DNA of 64,000 nt from Vicinamibacterales bacterium. Lineage in GTDB: Bacteria > Acidobacteriota > Vicinamibacteria > Vicinamibacterales > UBA823. The stretch lies in NCBI GenBank assembly GCA_036012125.1, contig DASCOS010000009.1, positions 248,001 through 312,000 of the forward strand. The letters run 5' to 3'. This document shows positions 46,930 through 53,603 of the stretch, piece after piece. How positions within the stretch are numbered: the stretch's first letter is position 1; every line of letters begins with the position of its first letter. The translations under genes and the position numbers were made by a program. Below the pieces are notes generated by a model, which saw nothing but the letters and a program-made list of their open reading frames with translations, searched no databases and was not told the DNA's origin.

Positions 46930-47835
46930 ATGACTAAGCAGCCATGCCTCGGCCGCCTTGCGTGTATTGCAACACTCGCGGCCATCGTAACCACCCCGAC
47001 GACTGTCGCGCACGAACAAGACAGGCTCAATATTTTCATCTCGGTTGACATGGAAGGCATTGGGGGGATCGGCACCGGCCGGATGACAAGTAGTTCCGGT
47101 AAGGACTACGCACTCGGTCGCGAGTTGATGACCGGAGAGGTTAATACGGTCGTCGCCGCGATTTTCGAGCACGGTCCGGCGGACGTTCTAGTTAACGACT
47201 CACATGGAGATATGCAGAACCTACTGCACACCCAACTGGATCCACGGGTGCAGTATATCCAGGGCAACTTAAAGCCGCTCGGAATGGTACAAGGACTGGA
47301 CAACTCCTTCGACGCCGCTATTTTTCTCGGCTATCACGCACGCGCGGGGACGGAAGGTGGCTTCCTCGCCCACACCGGCACAGGATCGGTGAAGGGTCTC
47401 TGGCTGAACGGTACCGAAGTCGGCGAAGGCGGTCTGAACGCCTTCTATGCCGGCAGCCACGGTGTTCCGATCATCCTCGCCACCGGCGACCTAACGTTCA
47501 CCGAGCAGTTCAGGGAGCTGGTGTCAACACAAACGGTCGCGACAAAGGAGGCTATCGGTTCATCGGTGGCGAAACTACGTCATCCGGAAGATATTAAAGC
47601 GCGCCTGCGCACGGGCACGCTTCAGGCACTTGCCAACCTTGACGCCGCCCGCCCACTCGACACGCAGGGCCCGATTACGCTCAGATTACGCTCAGCGACG
47701 ACGACACGGGCGGACATCGTCCAGGCGATCCCCAACGTTCGCAGAATCGATGGAACAACAGTGGAGTACGACGCGCGGAATATGACCGAGGCCTATAAGC
47801 TGATCCGCCTGATGTATCGCTACGTGACCTGGTAG
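46930..47835 (+). CDS. Exported D-aminopeptidase, family M55 (DppA-like)
   Basis: 301 residues with GTGAGGAAAT before the ATG and a signal peptide of about 27 residues. DppA-type zinc ligands are visible: ISVDMEGIGG, LVNDSHGDMQN, FLGYHARAG and the Glu in NGTEVGEGG. B. subtilis DppA cleaves D-Ala-containing peptides in the cytoplasm; an exported form may process peptidoglycan-derived D-peptides. It lies 78 bases after the M14 gene. A strong stem-loop begins at its stop codon. Confidence 0.9.
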   Translation: MTKQPCLGRLACIATLAAIVTTPTTVAHEQDRLNIFISVDMEGIGGIGTGRMTSSSGKDYALGRELMTGEVNTVVAAIFEHGPADVLVNDSHGDMQNLLHTQLDPRVQYIQGNLKPLGMVQGLDNSFDAAIFLGYHARAGTEGGFLAHTGTGSVKGLWLNGTEVGEGGLNAFYAGSHGVPIILATGDLTFTEQFRELVSTQTVATKEAIGSSVAKLRHPEDIKARLRTGTLQALANLDAARPLDTQGPITLRLRSATTTRADIVQAIPNVRRIDGTTVEYDARNMTEAYKLIRLMYRYVTW

Positions 47836-47890
47836 CGAGTGGCTGTCACGGCGGCGTGACTCACGAGTGTCAACAGACACCACTCGCTAC
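47832..47890. repeat. Long inverted repeat at the M55 stop, between convergent genes
   Basis: Arms GTAGCGAGTGG (47832-47842) and CCACTCGCTAC (47880-47890) pair perfectly. They extend inward by TGTC/GACA with one bulged C. A small TCACG/CGTGA hairpin (47846-47850 with 47855-47859) offers an alternative inner fold. The stop codon of the M55 gene lies in the left arm. It may act as a bidirectional terminator or mRNA stabiliser, but it lacks a T-run. Confidence 0.55.
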
Positions 47891-47941
47891 GGTCAGCCGT
47901 GGCAGAATACGTTGCCAAGAAAATGAACCAGAGCGCTAGGG

Positions 47942-48937
47942 CTACCGGCTAGCCAACTTCAGGCCACTCTTGATCGGAGCGATGCCAGGAAGCTCCCACT
48001 CCTCCCACATCGTATCGACCATCCCCTGAATGTAATCGAAGTCCTCATCAATCAGATGGGCGAAACGCCCTTGCTTGACGAGGTAGTCACGAACGGGGAT
48101 GCGCCCCTTCTTATGCGGGTCATACGTATAGGTAACCTTACCGTCCAGGATCTCGTAGAGGGGGAAGATACCGCACTTAATACCCAACTCGCCTAGCTCC
48201 CGAGAATAACCAGGGTGAAAGTCCCAACCCTTGGGACAGGGGTCGAACGTATGGATAAAGGTCGGCCCACTGACGTTCAGCGCCTTTCGCGTTTTGTTCA
48301 TGAAGTCTAGGGCCGGGAAAGCCGGGCTCGCAGTCGCAACGTAGCGGCACGTTGGGTGTCCGACGGCGAGCATCGGCGCCACATTTTTCTTCCATCGTGC
48401 CTGCATGATCCGACGCGCCTTCCCAGACGGCGTGAACGTAGTTACGGCACCATAGGTGCTGAGGCCCGTCGCCTGAATGTCCGTGTTGGCTGCCGACTCG
48501 TTGTCGTAGAGGATGATGAGTAGGTCGTAGTCGGTCTGAAGAGCCGCGGAAATTCCCGAAAGACCCATGTCGGCCCCGCCGAGATCTCCACTAAAATTGA
48601 TGATGTTGATCTTCTCTTTAGCGATCTTCCCCTTGCGCATCAGCGCCCGTATACCAGCCGCCATCCCGACAGCTGACGCTCCGCCAGCGCCCAACTGCGT
48701 ATGCATCCATGGGATGACCCAAGGCGTCGTCTGATAGCTAGTGTTCGCCACATACATGCACCCGGTGGCACCCGTCGCGATGGTCCGCGGGCCGGAAGCC
48801 TTAGCGAAATCGCGCATGACCAAGGCCGACTCGCAGCCCTGGCACGTGCGATGACCGGAGGTGTAGAACTCCTCGTGCGGCGCGTCGTGCACCTTCTTGA
48901 TCTTTTCGTAGTCGATCACCGGGAGTGTTGTTGCCAT
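47942..48937 (-). CDS. 2-oxoacid:ferredoxin oxidoreductase, beta subunit (oxalate-oxidoreductase-like)
   Basis: 331 residues from ATG 48937, which has AAGGAAGG nine bases upstream; an ATG three codons earlier abuts that site. Cluster and TPP features are HRTCQGCESAL, GATGCMYV, the TPP motif FSGDLGGADMGLSG...DNESAANTD and TFDPCPKGW. It binds thiamine diphosphate and a 4Fe-4S cluster and carries out the oxidative decarboxylation with the alpha subunit. It is the last gene of the operon, 118 bases after the alpha gene. Confidence 0.88.
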   Translation of the reverse strand: MATTLPVIDYEKIKKVHDAPHEEFYTSGHRTCQGCESALVMRDFAKASGPRTIATGATGCMYVANTSYQTTPWVIPWMHTQLGAGGASAVGMAAGIRALMRKGKIAKEKINIINFSGDLGGADMGLSGISAALQTDYDLLIILYDNESAANTDIQATGLSTYGAVTTFTPSGKARRIMQARWKKNVAPMLAVGHPTCRYVATASPAFPALDFMNKTRKALNVSGPTFIHTFDPCPKGWDFHPGYSRELGELGIKCGIFPLYEILDGKVTYTYDPHKKGRIPVRDYLVKQGRFAHLIDEDFDYIQGMVDTMWEEWELPGIAPIKSGLKLASR

Positions 48938-49055
48938 GTCCGTCATCCTTCCTTAACTCTTCACCACCGAGCGTGCGTCACGCATTGGCGTCGTGCAGGC
49001 AGTTGCTAAACCCATCGACTGACCCTGCATGCTCACCAACTGTCTCAGTGCTCAC

Positions 49056-50291
49056 TTATTCCCGTAGACCAATCCAACTCACGATCTCCTCTGGGACGTC
49101 GCCACGGCCGGCTGCCAGGGTCCGTTCGTACATGTCAATACATTCGTCAATAGATATATCCCGGCCACCGAGGCCACCCATGAAATTGATCACGTTAGGA
49201 CCGTCCCCGCGCAACGGATAGAGACAGGAACGGACATCCTGCAGGAGGATCCCGCCGTTGTCTGGGGATCCTTGGGAGAAGTCCCGGTCGATGACCCCTA
49301 CGCCCTTGAACCGCCCCAGACACGCACGCAACTCTTCCGTCGGAAATGGTCTAAACCAGCGCAGGTTGACATAGCCGACCTTGTGCCCCTTCTCCCGTAG
49401 ACGCCGGGCTGCCGCTAGGGACGGCATACACACCGCACCGATGCCGATTAGCACCGCATCAGCATCTTCCGTCATGTACTCGGTGAAATACGGATTGTCG
49501 TATTGCGAACCATGCGAGCCAAAGACGCCGTTAAACTCCTGATACGCCTCTTTGATCACCCCTCTGGCCCTGCGCGCCGCTTCCCAGTTCTGTCGACGCA
49601 ACTCCATGACCCAATCTTCATTCACCTGAGGCGCGACAGAAATCGGGTTGTCCGGATGAAGCACGCGGTCTCCTAGGTCGTATGGCGGGAGGAACTGCTT
49701 AACCGCCTCTAACGTCGGCACCTTCACCATGTGTTGCGCATGGGTCAAAAAGCCGCCGTCCATGGCCAAGGCCATCGGCATGCGCACCCTCTTGTCTTCG
49801 GCGACGCGATAGCCAATGAACACATGCTCCAGCGCCTCCTGGGCGGTACTGGCCCAACAGATCAGCCAACCGAGGTCCCGTACAGACATCGCGTCATTGT
49901 GTTCAACCCCGAACGCCCCAGGGTCGTCAAGCGCCCGGTTGCCGACAAGAAAGAGTGGCGGGAGGCGATCAGTAGCCGTCACTGCCAGCGCTTCCATCCC
50001 ATACATCCATCCCGTGCCGCTGCTGCCGCCAAAAGCTCGTGCCCCAACGGAACTAGCATGCTTCACGATCTCGAACTGCGAGTGTTCACTGTCGGCGATG
50101 ATGTACTCGGCGTCGAGTTCCCCATCCGCAATGAGCTGCGACAACTGGTCCATCACCTCGGTGTAGGGTCGGATCGGATACGCGGAAATGACATCGACGT
50201 CTGCCAGTTTCACAGCATGTGAAACCGCCTGACAGCCGGTGAGTAAGAGCTCGCGTTCCCAGACGTCAGTTGGTTGAGCGGCCGTCGTCAC
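49056..50291 (-). CDS. 2-oxoacid:ferredoxin oxidoreductase, alpha subunit with YPIRP motif
   Basis: 411 residues from GTG 50291, with AAGGAGG upstream; the start overlaps the gamma-delta stop in a GTGA junction. The substrate-site motif that reads YPITP in pyruvate enzymes is YPIRPYTEVM here, with Arg41 at the Thr position that contacts the substrate carboxylate. Other features are ADSEHSQFEIVKHAS, the GGSSGTGWMYGMEAL loop, and the C-terminal transketolase-like domain (VGYVNLRWFRPFP). From memory, Moorella oxalate oxidoreductase has Arg at this place. Oxalate is thus a candidate substrate, but phenylglyoxylate-type and other 2-oxoacids remain possible. Confidence 0.88.
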   Translation of the reverse strand: MTTAAQPTDVWERELLLTGCQAVSHAVKLADVDVISAYPIRPYTEVMDQLSQLIADGELDAEYIIADSEHSQFEIVKHASSVGARAFGGSSGTGWMYGMEALAVTATDRLPPLFLVGNRALDDPGAFGVEHNDAMSVRDLGWLICWASTAQEALEHVFIGYRVAEDKRVRMPMALAMDGGFLTHAQHMVKVPTLEAVKQFLPPYDLGDRVLHPDNPISVAPQVNEDWVMELRRQNWEAARRARGVIKEAYQEFNGVFGSHGSQYDNPYFTEYMTEDADAVLIGIGAVCMPSLAAARRLREKGHKVGYVNLRWFRPFPTEELRACLGRFKGVGVIDRDFSQGSPDNGGILLQDVRSCLYPLRGDGPNVINFMGGLGGRDISIDECIDMYERTLAAGRGDVPEEIVSWIGLRE

Positions 50292-51466
50292 AATGCCTCC
50301 TTCTGTCCTGGCCCATCCATATTTCGTGGGACGGGTGTTGCCTTGTACTTTTCGACACCCTCACCGGTGACATGCCGGTAGCGGATACGCGTCGAACCCT
50401 TTTTGTCCTCGGCCCACTGGATGTAACCCGCAGGGTCTTTCTTGTGCTGCTCCCAGGGACTCTTTTCGTCTTCGAACTGCAGTTCGGGGACCATGACGAT
50501 GCACTCTTTGACCGGGCAGACATCCGCGCACTTATGACAGCCCGTGCACACTTCGTAGTTGATGTCGTACAGTCCGTCATCCGTCGGGTCGAAGCACTCA
50601 TCGGGACAATCGGCCCAACAAAGCGTGCACTTGATGCAGAGATCGAATCGGACGACTGGCCGTTCTGTCTTGGAGGTTCCGTGCTTGAACCCGTCGTTCC
50701 GGTTCTGGCCGCGTGGCCCTAGCTTAAAGCCTCGTTTGACCGCCGGGACCGCAACACCGCCCTCTTCGAACTCATGCCACTTGGGCAGCACCGGAATCTC
50801 GTGCGGCCAGTCGATACCCTGATCCGGATTGACCACCTTGATCCGGCGTAGCGTCGCCTCGTAGGCGTCCCGCGCCGCACGCGCACGGTCCGCGTCCTTC
50901 CCGGTATCCAGCAGATACTCTTCAACCGCCTCGATAGAGATGATGCCTGGGTCCACGGCGGCAACGGCACCAAGACAACGCTCGCGTGTGAGGTCGTCCT
51001 TGAAAACCCACATACCGGCCAGACTGGCATCTCCCTCTAACGTCGCCAACCGGTAGGGTTGCGGCTTCTTGGCCGTGAACTTGAGAAGGTGCTCATGGTT
51101 GCGGCGGGTGACCACCAGCAGGCAAGCCTTGTGACCTACCAACTCATTGACCGGGCGTATACCATGCCAGCCCCAGGGCTCGACCCCCTGTGCCATGGCG
51201 TCATCGACCACCACAGACACATCGACGTTATCGGCGTTGTACGAAGACCCGCACTCGGCCTCCAACTCCGCTTCGGACAGGTCAGGTGATACGAACGCAA
51301 AATACTTGCAGGGGATTCCATTGCGCTCAGGGGCATCGCTGTAACGCCCGTTCGAAAAGGCAACCTTGCCCATCCGGCTAGCGATCTGAACGATGTCGCC
51401 GCCGATGTACTTGCCGAGGGTCTTCTGATAAACCCCTCGGTATTGCACCTCTACGCGTTTAATCAT
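50288..51466 (-). CDS. 2-oxoacid:ferredoxin oxidoreductase, fused gamma-delta subunit
   Basis: 392 residues from ATG 51466, with AAGGGA five bases upstream; the longer frame to 51508 has no such site. The N-terminal gamma domain (residues about 1-190) begins KRVEVQYRGVYQKTLGKYIGG. The C-terminal delta domain carries two ferredoxin motifs, CIKCTLCWADCPDE and CTGCHKCADVCPVKEC, for two 4Fe-4S clusters. A linker of about 90 residues (with VVNPDQGIDWPHEIP) separates them, which makes it longer than known fused subunits. The gene order gamma-delta, alpha, beta is that of Moorella oxalate oxidoreductase as I recall it. Confidence 0.85.
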   Translation of the reverse strand: MIKRVEVQYRGVYQKTLGKYIGGDIVQIASRMGKVAFSNGRYSDAPERNGIPCKYFAFVSPDLSEAELEAECGSSYNADNVDVSVVVDDAMAQGVEPWGWHGIRPVNELVGHKACLLVVTRRNHEHLLKFTAKKPQPYRLATLEGDASLAGMWVFKDDLTRERCLGAVAAVDPGIISIEAVEEYLLDTGKDADRARAARDAYEATLRRIKVVNPDQGIDWPHEIPVLPKWHEFEEGGVAVPAVKRGFKLGPRGQNRNDGFKHGTSKTERPVVRFDLCIKCTLCWADCPDECFDPTDDGLYDINYEVCTGCHKCADVCPVKECIVMVPELQFEDEKSPWEQHKKDPAGYIQWAEDKKGSTRIRYRHVTGEGVEKYKATPVPRNMDGPGQKEAL

Positions 51467-51791
51467 GATCGTCCCTTGTAAGTTTCGTGGCCAAAGCCGG
51501 GTGCTCACGGAGCGATACGACTGTTAGTTTACACGAGCCCAAACGCTGAATACTACCACGGAGTGACTACCGAAAATAACGGCTCCACCGGTGGTGCCGT
51601 TTACGGGCAGTCGTCGTCGCCCCATTGACGGCGGACACCATCCACTGTCACAAGCCGGATTGCTGACGCGGGGCCAAGCGTTCGGATCGACATGGCACAG
51701 CGGGGCCCGCCTCGTGGCGGTAGCGTTGCTGGCCCGTAGCGGTTCCCGACGTGCGACCTTTGGGTCGCCCCCCGCCCGGCAGGAAAACGTC
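51467..51791 (-). other. Intergenic region upstream of the oxidoreductase operon
   Basis: 325 bases with no convincing gene; open frames here lack start signals and coding character. It holds the palindrome at 51578-51601 and should contain the operon promoter, though no good -35/-10 pair could be fixed. Confidence 0.4.
51578..51601 (-). terminator. 24-base near-perfect palindrome, probable yajQ terminator
   Basis: Arms AACGGC/GCCGTT and CCACC/GGTGG pair with one T:T mismatch and no spare loop. On the minus strand the stem is followed by ATTTTC, a short T-rich tract, about 190 bases after the YajQ gene. An operator for the oxidoreductase operon is the alternative. Confidence 0.4.
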
Positions 51792-52274
51792 CTAATCACG
51801 ATAATTCTCGAACTGGAGCGGGAGGTCGAACTTGGCTTCCTTGAGCATGCCGATAACCTGCTGGAGGTCGTCACGCTTCTTGCCCGACACGCGCAGCTGG
51901 TTACCCTGAATGGCGACCTGAACTTTGAGTTTCAGTGTTTTGATGAGTTTAACGATCTCCCTCGCGATCTCCGACTCGACGCCTTGACGTACCATGATGA
52001 GCTGCCTAGCCCCGCTTACGTTGATCTGTGGATCGTCGAGCTTCAGACAACGAATGTCGACCTGGCGGCCGACGAGGCGCTTCGTTAGTACGTCGTACAT
52101 CTGGCGGAGTTGAAATTCGTTCGGCGCTCGCATGGTGATTTGATCGTCCTCCAAGTCGAATCGGGCGTTGGTGCCTTTGAAATCGAAGCGCGTACCCAAT
52201 TCACGGTTTGCCTGATCGACGGCATTCCTGACCTCCTGCTGATTCACCCGCGAGACAACGTCGAACGATGGCAT
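51792..52274 (-). CDS. YajQ-family cyclic-di-GMP/nucleotide-binding protein
   Basis: 160 residues, nearly full length for YajQ. Characteristic parts are the start MPSFDVVSRVNQQEVRNAVD, ELGTRFDFKGT, RLVGRQVDIRCL, and KKLKVQVAIQG-like and VSGKKRDDLQQVI segments near the end. YajQ proteins bind cyclic di-GMP or nucleotides and can act as transcription cofactors. Cytoplasmic, divergent from the DUF1080 gene. Confidence 0.93.
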   Translation of the reverse strand: MPSFDVVSRVNQQEVRNAVDQANRELGTRFDFKGTNARFDLEDDQITMRAPNEFQLRQMYDVLTKRLVGRQVDIRCLKLDDPQINVSGARQLIMVRQGVESEIAREIVKLIKTLKLKVQVAIQGNQLRVSGKKRDDLQQVIGMLKEAKFDLPLQFENYRD

Positions 52275-52545
52275 TGGTTACTCCGATGAGCGTGATGCGC
52301 TCTTCTGAAAAGCTTAATCTCGTAGCAGTATGTCACCATGCCAGCGAATAACGGAATGCTTCTCGGGCTACGCGAATCGGATTTCGGGCACGAAACGCAC
52401 TTCAGCAAGAGCACTCAGGACTGGCCACAACAGCCTGGAAATTTAGATAGATTCCTTACGATGTAACGCGGTCATGGCGTGCTGACTGACGCTAGAATTA
52501 TAATCGCGTCGTGGCGGCTCAGGGCCGCCAGTTGGGAGGTCACTA

Positions 52546-53289
52546 ATGTCCAAGTCCCGCACCGTCGTCCTCATAGCCATTCTCACGCTCAGCACCGTGT
52601 CCGCCCTCGCCCAGGATCAAGGCGACCCGACCTTAACCGAGGTGTGGGAACCCGAGCCGCCTATCGTTATTCCCAACGCTTCAGGTGGACCACCGTCAGA
52701 TGCGGTCATTCTTTTCGACGGCAGCGATCTCTCAGCTTGGCAATCACGTAGTGGTGGAGCCCCTCCATGGAAAGTCTCTGATGGTGTACTTACCGTCCTG
52801 CCAGATACCGGAGACATCGTAACGAAGCAAGGCTTCGGCAACGTTCAGCTGCACGTCGAGTGGCGCACGCCGTCGGTTGTGACAGGCGGGGGGCAAGACC
52901 GGGGAAATAGTGGCGTTTACTTAATGAGTCGCTATGAGGTGCAGGTGCTTGACTCTTACGAGAACCGGACTTACTCGAACGGCCAAGCGGGTAGCATCTA
53001 CAAGCAGCATATTCCCTTGGTCAACGCGTCACGTGCGCCTGGCGCTTGGCAGACCTACGACATCATCTTCAGGGCGCCTCGGTTTCATGTGGACGGTACG
53101 ATCGCGCAACCAGCGACGATAACCGTGTTGCATAACGGTGTGCTAATTCAAAACCACGTAGTACTCCAAGGGCCAAGCATCTTCATCGGCCAACCCGAAT
53201 ACGAGACACATAGACCCATGGAACCACTTCTTCTCCAAGAACACGACCACCCGGTCAGCTACCGGAATATCTGGATTCGGGAGCTGTGA
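52546..53289 (+). CDS. Exported DUF1080 (3-keto-disaccharide hydrolase fold) protein
   Basis: 247 residues with GGGAGG before the ATG and a signal peptide ending ALAQ. The DUF1080 jelly-roll core is visible: VILFDGSDLSAWQ, WKVSDGVLTVLPDTGDIVTKQGFGN split across two strands, GNSGVYLMSRYEVQVLDSY and the C-terminal YRNIWIREL. The Glu and Asp in YEVQVLDSY are at the usual active or binding site. Members bind or cleave (keto-)disaccharides outside the cytoplasm. No CAZy partners are nearby. Confidence 0.88.
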   Translation: MSKSRTVVLIAILTLSTVSALAQDQGDPTLTEVWEPEPPIVIPNASGGPPSDAVILFDGSDLSAWQSRSGGAPPWKVSDGVLTVLPDTGDIVTKQGFGNVQLHVEWRTPSVVTGGGQDRGNSGVYLMSRYEVQVLDSYENRTYSNGQAGSIYKQHIPLVNASRAPGAWQTYDIIFRAPRFHVDGTIAQPATITVLHNGVLIQNHVVLQGPSIFIGQPEYETHRPMEPLLLQEHDHPVSYRNIWIREL

Positions 53290-53603
53290 GGTTGGGCCCG
53301 CAACTCGGTCCAACAGCGGACAACAGACGATTAGCCTTTTAGGTCTCGGGTTAGGTCTCCGAGGTTAAGATAATCCTCTAAACATCTCGTTTTTAAGGGA
53401 AAAACGAGCTGTTAATAAGCACTAGCCAATAGCAACCAACATGGCGAAGCTCTCGCGAATATTCCCGTGATTTCCGCATGGAGTCTGGCACCAGACTCAT
53501 GTTAAGCTGCGTTGTCTACGAGAGGCCGTTTCGGCGAGCTGAGGGCACACTGTGGTGTGCCTCGAGGCATGTCGCCACGTGGAAAAGACGCGGAGGGAGC
53601 GAA
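53290..53603 (+). other. Intergenic region with two hairpins
   Basis: 314 bases without a convincing gene; an N-terminal extension of the next gene's frame reaches back to 53478 but lacks a site. A small hairpin (CTCGG 53345 with CCGAG 53359) is followed by a perfect one with arms CTCGTTTTT (53386-53394) and AAAAACGAG (53400-53408). The GGAGGGA at 53592-53598 serves the next gene. Confidence 0.45.

Noticed and set aside
47942-51466. Plain pyruvate:ferredoxin oxidoreductase as the assignment.
   Set aside because: Arg in YPIRP, the gamma-delta fusion and the gene order argue against the usual pyruvate enzyme, although this is not proven and other 2-oxoacids stay open.
53478-53603. N-terminal extension of the Mo-hydroxylase frame.
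   Set aside because: The GTG at 53604 has a GGAGGGA site and begins the conserved hammerhead domain; the extension shows no conserved features.
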